A DNA stretch of 64,000 bases, from assembly GCF_014649835.1 (NCBI RefSeq), contig NZ_BMTU01000018.1, positions 62,001 to 126,000 of the forward strand. Reading direction: 5' to 3'. The stretch is from Streptomyces pilosus (lineage in GTDB: Bacteria; Actinomycetota; Actinomycetes; Streptomycetales; Streptomycetaceae). Each line of letters opens with the position of its first letter. Position 1 is the stretch's first letter. Shown in pieces: positions 1 to 8,082 of the stretch. The notes below the pieces were generated by a model. It was not told where the DNA came from, did not search any database, and saw only the letters and a program-made list of their open reading frames with translations. The position numbers and the translations under genes are program-made.

Positions 1-1399
1 TGTGCACCATGCCCAGGCCGTAGCCGACGCCCCGGCGCACCGCGCCCGGCTCCCCCGCGCCCTCGGGGCCGCCGGGCAGCAGCCACTCGTCCTCGGGGGT
101 GTCCTTGGGCAGCGGCGGCAGCGGGAAGTCGCGCACCGCCTGGAGGAGTTCGGCGACCGGGGCCGGGCAGGTCACGGTCTGGCCGGTGGGCAGGACGTCG
201 CCGGTGGCCAGGACGTTGCGCATGCGCAGGTCCGCCGGGTCGACGCCGAGCTTCTTGGCGAGCTTGTCCATCTGCGCCTCGTAGGCGGCGCACACCTGGA
301 GGGCACCCTCGCCGCGGACGTGGCCGGAGGGCGGGTTGTTGGTGCGGACCGCCCAGCCCTCGATGAAGGCGTGCGGGACGACGTAGGGGCCGCAGGCGAA
401 GGCGACGGCGGCGGCCAGGGCGTCGGAGGAGGTGTCGGCGTAGGCGCCCGCGTCGAGCAGGATCTGCGCCTCGACCTTGACGAGCCTGCCCTCGGCGTCG
501 GCGTGGTGGCGGTAGCGCAGGAGCGTCGGGTGGCGGTGGCCGTGGCCGAGGAAGGACTCCTCGCGGGTGGCGGTGAGTTTCACCGGGCAGCCGGTCTTCA
601 GCGCGAGCAGGCCGAGCGGGAGCTGGAAGCTGCGGTCCTCGCGGTCGCCGGTCGCTCCGGGCACGCCGGTGACGACGACCTTGACCCGCTCGGGTTCCAG
701 GCCGAAGGCCGCGGCGGCGGTGTCCCGGTCGCCGTGCGGGTCGGTGGACGCCAGGTACAGCTCGACGCCGCCGTCCGGGCGGGGCACGGCGAGACCGGCC
801 TCGGCCCCTATCGGGGCGGGGTCCTGGCGGCCGATCCGGTACAGGCCCTCGACGACGACGTCACCGGCCGCGTCGGGGTCGCCGTGGCGCAGCGGGATGT
901 GCCGGATCAGGTTGCCGTCGGGGTGCAGCGGTTCCGCCCCGAAGGCCTGCTCGGGGTCGGTGACCGGGTCGAGCACCTCGTACTCGACGATCACGGCGGC
1001 GGCGGCCATCCGCGCGGTGTCGGGGTGGTCGGCGGCGACGGCCGCGATGGGCTCGCCGTGGTGGCGCACGACCTCGGAGGCGAAGACCGGCCGGTCGGCC
1101 GTGCCGCGGCCGTGCAGCGGCTCGCCGGGGACGTCCTCGTGGGTGACGACCGCGCGGACGCCGGGCATCTCGCGCGCGTGCGTGGTGTCGATGGACACGA
1201 TGCGGGCGTGCGGGTGCGGGGAGCGCAGCACGGCCGCCCACAGCAGGCCCTCGGCCCACAGGTCGGCGGCGTACGGGAAGGTGCCCTCGGTCTTGGCGCG
1301 GGCGTCGGCTGCCGGGAGGGAGACGCCGAGTCCGTGCGGGACCGATTCCGGCTCCGGGACTGCCTCGGCGGCCTGCGCGGTGACCGTCTCGTTGCTCAC
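1..1399 (-). CDS. Xanthine dehydrogenase-type molybdopterin-binding large subunit (partial)
   Basis: N-terminal ~466 codons of the molybdenum-cofactor subunit of a xanthine dehydrogenase/aldehyde oxidase family enzyme; the C-terminus lies beyond the window edge. Family members hydroxylate purines or aldehydes at a Mo-pterin and pass electrons to 2Fe-2S and FAD subunits. Seen: the a/b-hammerhead start (GLGVSLPAADARAKTEGTFP; residues ~18-130) and the beginning of the Mo-binding domain, including GHVRGEGALQ and the following AYEAQMDKLAKKLGVDP. The GTG start overlaps the TGA of the preceding 2Fe-2S gene (GTGA overlap) and is preceded by GGAGG, so the three genes at 1-4256 are one operon in the order FAD, FeS, Mo. 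Substrate cannot be decided; purine use is the usual role in this group, but aldehyde or nicotinate-like substrates remain possible. Confidence 0.9.
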   Translation of the reverse strand, partial: MSNETVTAQAAEAVPEPESVPHGLGVSLPAADARAKTEGTFPYAADLWAEGLLWAAVLRSPHPHARIVSIDTTHAREMPGVRAVVTHEDVPGEPLHGRGTADRPVFASEVVRHHGEPIAAVAADHPDTARMAAAAVIVEYEVLDPVTDPEQAFGAEPLHPDGNLIRHIPLRHGDPDAAGDVVVEGLYRIGRQDPAPIGAEAGLAVPRPDGGVELYLASTDPHGDRDTAAAAFGLEPERVKVVVTGVPGATGDREDRSFQLPLGLLALKTGCPVKLTATREESFLGHGHRHPTLLRYRHHADAEGRLVKVEAQILLDAGAYADTSSDALAAAVAFACGPYVVPHAFIEGWAVRTNNPPSGHVRGEGALQVCAAYEAQMDKLAKKLGVDPADLRMRNVLATGDVLPTGQTVTCPAPVAELLQAVRDFPLPPLPKDTPEDEWLLPGGPEGAGEPGAVRRGVGYGLGMVH

Positions 1400-3366
1400 G
1401 CCTGGCCTCCGTCCTGGCCGTAGGGCCGGTCCTGCGGCGGTTCCTGGGGGTGCTCGTGCGGTACGGGGCCGCCGAACGCGGAGGGGTGGACGCCTCCGGC
1501 GCCGGGGCCCGCCTGGTGCGGGATGCGGGGCGTGTCCGGTTCGCCGTCGGGGTCGGTCGCGGAGGAGTCGGCGTGCGCCTCCCGCTCGGCGACGACCTCC
1601 TTGACCGCGTCGACCACGCCCCGGTAGCCGGAGCAGCGGCACAGGTTGCCGCACAGGGCCTGGCGGGTCTCCAGTTCGGTGGGGGCGGGGTTGCCCTCGA
1701 GGAGGTCGTGCACGGTCATCGCCATGCCGGGGACGCAGAAGCCGCACTGCACGGCGCCGCACCGGGCGAGGGCGCGCTGCACGTCGGAGGGCCGGCCGTC
1801 CTGGGCCAGGCCCTCGACGGTGCGGACCTCGCTGCCGGCCGCGGTGACGGCGGGGACCAGGCAGGACGCGACGAGACGCCCGTCGACCTGCACGTTGCAG
1901 GCGCCGCACTCGCCCTGCGAGCAGCCGTCCTTGGCGCCGGCCAGGCCGAGCCGCTCGCGCAGCACGTAGAGCAGCGACTCGCCGATCCAGGCGTCGCTGA
2001 CCGGCCGGTCGGTGCCGTTGACGCGGAGCACGTAGGAGGCGAGGGGGTGGTCGTCGTGGGGGGCGACCGTGATGTCCGGGGCGCCGTCCGCTCCGTCCGC
2101 TCCGTCCACTTCGTCCGGGTCGCCCGGTGCCGCGGAGGCGGCCTCGGGGTGGCCGGCCGGGTCGGGGGTGCCGGCGACGGGGTCCGCCGGGTCACCGGTG
2201 TCGTCGTGGGAGGCGTCGTGGGGGCCGTGGGCGTCCTCGGGGGCCTCCGGGGCCGCGGCGGGCTCCGGGAAGGGCTCCGAGGCGTCCTGGGGGCCGGGGT
2301 GCGGGTGCTCCCGGCCGTCGGCTGGGGCGCCGCCGGCGTCCTCCGCGCCGGTCCGCCACCGCGGCTCCGGGCCGCCGTCGGCGGGCAGCGGCTGGGGCAC
2401 ACCCTCCGAGCGAGGTCCGCCGTGCGCGGGCTGCCCGGGCGCGTCGTGGGCGGGCTGCCCGCCGTACTCGCCCGGGAACGGCGCGTGGTGGGCCGCGTGG
2501 GTGCCGTCCGGGCCGGGCTCGCCCGGGGAACGCCGTCCCGGCTCCGGCGGACCGGCGGGCCGGAGTGCGTCGGGCGCGGGCTGCCCGGACGCGTCGTGGA
2601 CGCGCTGCCCGGGCTCGTCGTGCGAGGACCGCTCGGGTGCCTCCTGGGCGGACTGCCCGCCGTACTCGCCGGACGGCTGCCCGCCGTACTCGCCGGGCTG
2701 CCGCGAGCCGTACTCGCCGGACGGCCGGGGGCCGGGTCCGCCGTCGTGCTGCCCGGACTCACCGGTGTCCTGGGGGACGCCGGGGACGCCGGGTCCCCAC
2801 GGGCGGCCGATGGACTCGGTGGTGGCCCAGGGCGCCGCGGCGCCGCCCGGCAGGGTGGCCGGAGGGGTGCCGCCGCCCCACTGCTCGACCAGCGAGGACG
2901 TGGTGAACTCGCCCGACTCGTCCGGCAGGTCACCCCCGGCGACGGGGATCGACCACTGGCCGGTGACGTCCTGGCCCGGCGCGGGGTTCTCCGCGGACGG
3001 CTCCTCGAAGGTCCACTGCCCGGTGGCACCGGGGTCGTAGGTGAACCGGTCCGCCGCCTCTTCCGCCTCGCCGGCCTGCGGGTCGTGCCACCGGGCGCCG
3101 TCGGCGGGCGCGCCGGGCACGGACCAGGTGCCGGTGGCCGCCGGGTCGGTGCCCGCGGTGGTCGCGGGCGTGACCGTTATCTGCGGCGGCACGTAGCCGT
3201 GGCCGGGCGCGGCGAGGGGGCTCTCCATGGAGTCCAGGAGCGCGTCGATGCCCCCCTCGGGGAGGTTGACGAAGGCGGTGGCGCCGTCGTCGTAGTCGCC
3301 CTGGGGCAGCGGGTCCCAGCGGCTGCCGCCCGGGGGCGTGCCCCCTCCGTGCTGGTCGTCGGTCAC
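1396..3366 (-). CDS. [2Fe-2S] subunit of xanthine dehydrogenase-type enzyme with long low-complexity N-terminal extension
   Basis: Predicted 656 aa. The last ~217 residues are a complete small subunit: plant-ferredoxin-type 2Fe-2S motif CSQGECGACNVQVDGRLVASC (~residues 482-502), then the second cluster domain with CGFC (~541-544) and LCRC (~575-578). Typical proteins of this family are 150-200 aa. Here ~439 residues precede the domain and are rich in Gly, Pro, Glu, Asp, His and Gln, with imperfect repeats such as GEYGGQ, GQPAHDAPG and TGQWS(I/V)P, and no recognisable fold. The extension is in the same open frame with no stop, and the GTG start at 3366 overlaps the stop of the FAD gene (GTGA), so it appears translated; an internal start near the domain cannot be excluded. 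A short low-complexity tail follows the catalytic domain. Electron-transfer role is known for the family; the function of the extension is unknown. Confidence 0.85.
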   Translation of the reverse strand: MTDDQHGGGTPPGGSRWDPLPQGDYDDGATAFVNLPEGGIDALLDSMESPLAAPGHGYVPPQITVTPATTAGTDPAATGTWSVPGAPADGARWHDPQAGEAEEAADRFTYDPGATGQWTFEEPSAENPAPGQDVTGQWSIPVAGGDLPDESGEFTTSSLVEQWGGGTPPATLPGGAAAPWATTESIGRPWGPGVPGVPQDTGESGQHDGGPGPRPSGEYGSRQPGEYGGQPSGEYGGQSAQEAPERSSHDEPGQRVHDASGQPAPDALRPAGPPEPGRRSPGEPGPDGTHAAHHAPFPGEYGGQPAHDAPGQPAHGGPRSEGVPQPLPADGGPEPRWRTGAEDAGGAPADGREHPHPGPQDASEPFPEPAAAPEAPEDAHGPHDASHDDTGDPADPVAGTPDPAGHPEAASAAPGDPDEVDGADGADGAPDITVAPHDDHPLASYVLRVNGTDRPVSDAWIGESLLYVLRERLGLAGAKDGCSQGECGACNVQVDGRLVASCLVPAVTAAGSEVRTVEGLAQDGRPSDVQRALARCGAVQCGFCVPGMAMTVHDLLEGNPAPTELETRQALCGNLCRCSGYRGVVDAVKEVVAEREAHADSSATDPDGEPDTPRIPHQAGPGAGGVHPSAFGGPVPHEHPQEPPQDRPYGQDGGQA

Positions 3367-4256
3367 GACAGCGCCCTCCCCAGTGCTCGTCGGGCCAGCG
3401 CGGCGACGGTGCGCCGCAGGTGCAGTACCGCGGGCGGAAGCGGTGGGACGGTGCCGTCCTCGCCGGGGGCGGCGTCGGGGATGCAGGCCGCGGCGACGTA
3501 CTCCCCGAACGCGCTCAGTGCCTCGGGCACGATCGCGCGGTTGTTGTCCCAGTCGATGAGCTGCGCGACCCACTGCTCGGCCTCCAGGGGCCGCAGCGGC
3601 ATCGGCGCGATGGCGCCCACCGCGCAGCGCACCCCGCGGCGGGCGGGGTCGAGCACGAGGGCGACGGAGGCGACCGCGCGGCCGGGTCCGGTGCGGCCGG
3701 TGGCCTTCAGGAAGACCTGGGGGGCGTGCAGCAGCGGCACGCGCACGTAGCCGATGAGCTCGCCGGGGCGCAGCAGGTCCATGCCGGCCAGCAGGTGCGA
3801 GACCGGGACCTCGCGGCGGGCACCGCCAGGCCCGGCGACGACCAGCGTCGCCTCGAGGGCGGCCAGCACCGGCAGCGCGTCCCCGGTGGGGGCGGCGGAG
3901 GCGATGTTGCCGCCGAGGGTGCCGGCGTTGCGGATGTGCGGGGGCCCCGCGGCCCGAGCGGAGGCGGCGAGCGCCGGGATGAGGGCGGCGAAGTCGGGAC
4001 GGCCCATCCGGGCGTGGGTGAGACCGGCGCCGAGCAGCGCGTGTCCGTCCAGGTACTGCCAGCCGCGGATCTCGCTGATCTTGCCGAGGCCGACCAGCGC
4101 GGCGGGCCTGAGCTGCCCGGAGTTGACGGCTGCCATCAGGTCGGTGCCGCCCGCGACGGGCACGGCGGCGGGCATGGCGGTGAGCGCCGCCACGGCCTCG
4201 TCCAGGGTCGTGGGCAGCGTCACGGCCTGCGCCGCCTGCGGTGCGTGCGTGCTCAA
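3363..4256 (-). CDS. FAD-binding medium subunit of xanthine dehydrogenase-type enzyme
   Basis: 297 aa CoxM/CutM-type flavoprotein. It carries FAD from which electrons leave the complex to NAD+ or another acceptor. Seen: FAD motif VPVAGGTDLMAAV (~residues 34-46), second flavin motif RNAGTLGGNIASAAPTGD (~100-117), and the C-terminal CO-dehydrogenase flavoprotein domain (GRAVASVALVLD...VRCAVGAIAPMPLRP). A TTG start at 4256 is chosen because AAGGGG lies ~9 nt upstream and the protein then begins just before the conserved FAD domain; the open frame continues upstream to 4385 without a better ribosome site. First gene of the three-gene operon; its stop overlaps the GTG of the 2Fe-2S gene. Confidence 0.88.
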   Translation of the reverse strand: MSTHAPQAAQAVTLPTTLDEAVAALTAMPAAVPVAGGTDLMAAVNSGQLRPAALVGLGKISEIRGWQYLDGHALLGAGLTHARMGRPDFAALIPALAASARAAGPPHIRNAGTLGGNIASAAPTGDALPVLAALEATLVVAGPGGARREVPVSHLLAGMDLLRPGELIGYVRVPLLHAPQVFLKATGRTGPGRAVASVALVLDPARRGVRCAVGAIAPMPLRPLEAEQWVAQLIDWDNNRAIVPEALSAFGEYVAAACIPDAAPGEDGTVPPLPPAVLHLRRTVAALARRALGRALS

Positions 4257-4566
4257 AACCGGCTGCCCCTTCCCGCTGCCCCACCTGGTCCGCCTGTGCG
4301 CCGTACGGTACGTGCTCACGGGGCGGACGTGGCAACTCTGGCACATCTTGGCAGGCGCCGAAGACGGGGGTCCGCTAGGTGGCATTCACCCACCTCACCC
4401 CGGACATGGCCGATTTGGCCCGTCATCGCCGGTGCGGCGCGCATTGGCACTCTTCGGTGACGCCTGTCCCCGTATGGGGCGACCCGTTCGGCCGGGAGCG
4501 AACGCACGCGCGGGAGCCGTCCGGTGTCCCGGGGAGCGCGGGCGCCCCGGGACCCGGCGGGGCGGG
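4257..4566. other. Intergenic region upstream of the xanthine dehydrogenase operon
   Basis: About 310 nt without a supported gene. It should hold the promoter of the molybdenum hydroxylase operon (reading leftward) and holds the terminator of the hexosaminidase operon at 4526-4553. Around 4297-4316 lies GTACGGTACGTG, a short near-palindrome, and at 4330-4353 TGGCA is repeated three times (TGGCAACTCTGGCACATCTTGGCA is spaced at ~10-13 nt), which could be regulator half-sites. No promoter can be named with confidence. Confidence 0.5.
4526..4553 (-). terminator. Hairpin terminator after the hexosaminidase gene
   Basis: GTCCCGGGG (4526-4534) is perfectly complementary to CCCCGGGAC (4545-4553) with a 10-nt loop, 14 nt past the hexosaminidase stop codon. 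No clear U-tract, as is usual in Streptomyces. Confidence 0.6.
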
Positions 4567-6225
4567 CTACCGCTGGGGCGGCGGGCCGTCGATGGGGCGG
4601 CCCAGCACGCCGGGGCGCCGCTGCCAGGGCAGCGGGCCGGTGGGCGGCCGGTAGGCGACCCCGAGGGCGTCCAGGCGCCGGTAGTGGGCGCCCATCCGCC
4701 GTTCGAAGCCGGTGAAGTCCCGGTCGGCGGGGGCTGGCAGGTCGCTCCAGGCGACCTCGGCGAGCGCGGCGAGCCGGGGGAAGGTCTGGTAGTCGACGCG
4801 CGCCTGGTCCTCCATCACCTCCGTCCACACGTTGGCCTGGGTGCCCAGGACCCGCGCGGTCTCCTGCGGCGTCAGCTCCGCCGGTACGGGCTCGAACCGG
4901 TAGACGTCCTCCAGGGTGCGCACGTACCCGATGGGCACCGGCTCGTCGGGGCCCGCGTCCTGACGGTGGTCCAGGTAGACCTGCTGCTCGGGGCACATGA
5001 CCACGTCGTGTCCCGCGCGGGCGGCCGTCACACCGCCCGCGTAGCCGCGCCAGGAGGACACCGCGGCGCCGGGCGCCAGGCCGCCCTCCAGGATCTCGTC
5101 CCAGCCGATCATCCGGCGACCCCGGGCAGTGAGCCACCGGTCGAAGTGCCCGATGAACCAGGCCTGGAGCGCCTCCTCCCCGGCGAGTCCGAGGTTGCCG
5201 ATCTGCTTCTGCGCGGTGTCCGACGCGCGCCACTGGTCCTTGACGCATTCGTCGCCGCCGATGTGCACGAACGGCGAGAACGGACCGGCGTCCGCGGGGA
5301 ACAGTTCCAGGACCTCCTCGAGGACGCCTTCGAAGAAGCGCAGGGTGGTGTCGGTGGGGGCGAGTACGTTCGGATTGATGCCCCAGGTGTCCCAGACGGC
5401 CAGGGAGGCGGTGTCGACGACATCGGAGTTGCCGAGTTCCGGATACGCGGCGATCGCGGCCTGCGAGTGGCCGGGCACGTCGATTTCGGGGACGACGCTG
5501 ATATGCCGTTCGGCGGCGTAGGCGACGATCTCGCGGATGTCGTCCCGGGTGTAATGACCGCCGTGCGGCTTGTCGTCCCACAGCGGTGAGGCACGGTGGC
5601 CGACTTTCGTGCGGGCGCGCCAGGAGCCGACCTCGGTGAGCCTCGGATACCGCTGGATCTCGACGCGCCAGCCCTGGTCGTCCGTCAGGTGGAGGTGCAG
5701 GACGTTGAGTTTGTGCGCCGCCATCAGATCGAGATAGCGCAGCACCCCCTCCTTGGGCATGAAGTGCCGTGCGACGTCCAGCATCAGACCGCGCCACCGG
5801 AAGCGCGGGGCGTCCTCGATGACCTGGTGCGGGATTCCGCGGGTGAGGCCGGGCCGTACAGGCGCCCTGCGGAAGGCGTCGGGACCGAGCAGCTGGCGCA
5901 GCGTCTGGGCGCCCCAGAACACGCCGGCGGCGCTCCCGCCGGTGATCTCGACGCCCCGGCCGGCGACGACGGCGAGGCGGTACGCCTCGGGCGCGAGGGT
6001 GCCGTCGACGCGCAACCGCAGGCCGCCGGAGGCGTCCTCGGGGCCGGGCCGCAGCGGCAGCCCCAGGGCACCTCCCAGAGTGGAGCGCAGCCAGCGTTCG
6101 GTGGTCTCCGTGCCGGGACCGGCCCACAGCGTGGTTTCGGGGGTCAGCTCGACACCGCAGCTCATCGGTCCCTCGACCGAGCGGGGCGCGGGGACGAGGT
6201 CCGTCGGTGGGGTCACGTCGGTCAT
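4567..6225 (-). CDS. GH20 beta-N-acetylhexosaminidase
   Basis: 552 aa glycoside hydrolase family 20 enzyme, expected to release terminal GlcNAc/GalNAc from chito-oligosaccharides or glycans by substrate-assisted catalysis. Seen: N-terminal GH20b domain (~residues 10-130), then the barrel with GLMLDVARHFMP, HLTDDQGWR and the catalytic Asp-Glu pair in HIGGDEC (~residues 317-323), and the late motif GWDEILEGG. No signal peptide is visible at the chosen ATG, so the enzyme is probably cytoplasmic and acts on imported oligosaccharides. It is the last gene of an operon with an ABC sugar importer (stop of the permease is 1 nt upstream of the ATG), which strongly suggests that the importer brings in its amino-sugar substrate. 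A dre-like site upstream of the operon fits amino-sugar control. Confidence 0.93.
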   Translation of the reverse strand: MTDVTPPTDLVPAPRSVEGPMSCGVELTPETTLWAGPGTETTERWLRSTLGGALGLPLRPGPEDASGGLRLRVDGTLAPEAYRLAVVAGRGVEITGGSAAGVFWGAQTLRQLLGPDAFRRAPVRPGLTRGIPHQVIEDAPRFRWRGLMLDVARHFMPKEGVLRYLDLMAAHKLNVLHLHLTDDQGWRVEIQRYPRLTEVGSWRARTKVGHRASPLWDDKPHGGHYTRDDIREIVAYAAERHISVVPEIDVPGHSQAAIAAYPELGNSDVVDTASLAVWDTWGINPNVLAPTDTTLRFFEGVLEEVLELFPADAGPFSPFVHIGGDECVKDQWRASDTAQKQIGNLGLAGEEALQAWFIGHFDRWLTARGRRMIGWDEILEGGLAPGAAVSSWRGYAGGVTAARAGHDVVMCPEQQVYLDHRQDAGPDEPVPIGYVRTLEDVYRFEPVPAELTPQETARVLGTQANVWTEVMEDQARVDYQTFPRLAALAEVAWSDLPAPADRDFTGFERRMGAHYRRLDALGVAYRPPTGPLPWQRRPGVLGRPIDGPPPQR

Positions 6226-6226
6226 G

Positions 6227-7105
6227 TCAGTCCTTTACCGCGCCGCCCAGTCCGGAGACCAGACGCCGCTGCACGAGTACGAAGAAGACCAGGACCGGAA
6301 TCGTCATCACGGTGGACGCCGCCATGACCCCGCCCCAGTCCGGGTCGTCGGGTTTGTAGAAGACCAGCAGCGCCATCGGCAGGGTGGACTGCGAGATGTC
6401 GCTGATGATGAAGGACTTGGCGAACAGGAAGTCGTTCCAGGTGGAGATGAAGGAAAACACGCTGGTCGCCACGAGGCCCGGCAGGACGAGGGGGAAAAGG
6501 ATCTGCCAGAGAAAACGCGCGCGGCTCGCCCCGTCGATGTAGGCGGCTTCCTCCAGGGCCTCGGGTACGGCTTTCACGAACCCCCTGAGCATCCAGATCG
6601 CGAAGGGCAGGGAGAACGCGATGTGGGGCAGGATCAGCGACCACAGCGTGTTCAGCTGTCCCAAGTCCCGCATGGTGAAGAACAGGGGGATGGTCAGCGC
6701 CTCCACGGGCACCATCTGGGCCACCAGAAACATGATCAGCAGGGTGGTCCGCATACGGAACCGGAATCGCGTCACGGCGGTCGCGGCGAGAAACGCGATC
6801 AGTGCGGAGGCGACCACCACGGCGACCGCGACGACCACGCTGTTGAGGAAGTACCGGCCGAATTCCTGCTGCCCGAACACCCGCCGGAAGGAGTCCAGCG
6901 TGGGCGCGAGCGTCCAGGGGCGCGGCTCGGCCGACTCGATCTCCCCGGCCGGTTTGAAGGCGCTCAGCACCATCCAGTACAGCGGGAAGGCGACCACGGC
7001 GGCGGTCAGCAGTGCCGCCGTCTCGGCCGCCAGCCGGCCCGGACGGCGCACGAACCGGCGCACAAGATTCACCCGGGGCTCCCGGTCCCGGCGCGGCAGG
7101 CTCAC
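6227..7105 (-). CDS. Sugar ABC transporter permease, MalG/NgcG type
   Basis: 292 aa inner-membrane subunit with six predicted TM segments (first at ~25-45) and the binding-protein-dependent permease EAA loop EEAAYIDGASRARFLWQILFPL (~residues 190-212; split here as EEAAYIDGAS and the I-x-L-P-like FPLVLPG). The GTG start overlaps the TGA of the upstream permease (GTGA) and has GGGGGAGGAA a few nt before it. The frame extends further upstream inside the other permease gene, but that part is a shadow. Works with the partner permease and the lipoprotein encoded upstream; no ATPase gene is present, so a shared MsiK-type ATPase encoded elsewhere is likely. Confidence 0.92.
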   Translation of the reverse strand: MSLPRRDREPRVNLVRRFVRRPGRLAAETAALLTAAVVAFPLYWMVLSAFKPAGEIESAEPRPWTLAPTLDSFRRVFGQQEFGRYFLNSVVVAVAVVVASALIAFLAATAVTRFRFRMRTTLLIMFLVAQMVPVEALTIPLFFTMRDLGQLNTLWSLILPHIAFSLPFAIWMLRGFVKAVPEALEEAAYIDGASRARFLWQILFPLVLPGLVATSVFSFISTWNDFLFAKSFIISDISQSTLPMALLVFYKPDDPDWGGVMAASTVMTIPVLVFFVLVQRRLVSGLGGAVKD

Positions 7106-8082
7106 AGTTCCTCCCCCTGGCGGCGCAGCAGCCGCAGGTACACCAGCGTCACGGCGAGCAGGATCAGCAGCATCACCACACCGATCGCGGCGCCGAGGCT
7201 GTACTGCGACGACGCGAACGCCTGTTGGTAGGCGTAGACGTTCAGCACCAGGTTCTGGCCGGCGATGCCGCCGCCGCCCGTCATCACGTAGATCTGGGTG
7301 AAGACCTTGAAGTCCCAGATGACCGACTGGATGGTGACGACCACCAGGATCGGCCGGAGCATCGGCGCGAGCACCGAGCGCCAGATGCGCCACTGCGAGG
7401 CCCCGTCCAGGGAGGCGGCCTCCAGCACCTCGGACGGTACGGCGCGGATCCCGGCGTAGACCGTGACCATCACGAACGGGAAGGAGCACCAGACCACTTC
7501 GAGCAGCACGAGGAAGAAGGCGCTGAACCGCCCGTACGTCCACGCGTGGTCGCCGAGTCCCAGCAGCCGGTTGACGGGCCCGAAGTCGGCGTCGAAGAGG
7601 AGCAGCCACACCGTGGACCCGGTGATCGCCGGGGTCGCCCAGGCGCCGAGCGCGGCCAGCATCAGCGCCAGTCGCGGCACCGCCCGCACCCGGGTGAGCA
7701 GCACGGCCAGTGCGCACCCCACGGTCAGCGTGCACAGGACACAGGCCGCCGCGAACACCACGGTGGCCAGCAGCACCTGCCAGAACTGCTCGTCGCCGAA
7801 GAGCCGGGCGTAGTTGCCGAACCCCTCGAACGTGGTCGGTTCGCCGCCACTGACCTGCGCCTGCGTGTAGTGGAAGAGCGAGATGAGGCCGAGCTGGTAG
7901 ATCGGGTAGGCGAGCAGCCCCCCGAGGACGACCAACGCGGGTGCCAGGTACAGCCAGGGTGCGCGGGAGCTTTTCCGCCGGGGGTGCGGGGCCGTGCGGC
8001 CGCCGCCGCGCGGGCCCGCCGTGCCACCGTGTGTCCGCACCCGTCGCCGGTCCGGAGCGCCCGGTTTCATGAGCGACGTCAT
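7102..8082 (-). CDS. Sugar ABC transporter permease, MalF/NgcF type
   Basis: 326 aa membrane permease with six predicted TM helices (first about residues 42-62, PWLYLAPALVVLGGLLAYPI) after a basic cytoplasmic N-terminus, and the EAA loop VLEAASLDGASQWRIWRSVLAPML near residues 213-236. ATG start at 8082 overlaps the TGA of the binding-protein gene (ATGA). Length is normal for the family, unlike the second sugar permease in this window at 48686. Partner of the permease at 6227-7105. Confidence 0.92.
   Translation of the reverse strand: MTSLMKPGAPDRRRVRTHGGTAGPRGGGRTAPHPRRKSSRAPWLYLAPALVVLGGLLAYPIYQLGLISLFHYTQAQVSGGEPTTFEGFGNYARLFGDEQFWQVLLATVVFAAACVLCTLTVGCALAVLLTRVRAVPRLALMLAALGAWATPAITGSTVWLLLFDADFGPVNRLLGLGDHAWTYGRFSAFFLVLLEVVWCSFPFVMVTVYAGIRAVPSEVLEAASLDGASQWRIWRSVLAPMLRPILVVVTIQSVIWDFKVFTQIYVMTGGGGIAGQNLVLNVYAYQQAFASSQYSLGAAIGVVMLLILLAVTLVYLRLLRRQGEEL

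Noticed and set aside
2..1604. Long open frames on the plus strand opposite the molybdenum subunit gene
   Set aside because: Arg/Gly/Val-rich translations without domains; they are antisense shadows of a gene with high GC at third positions.
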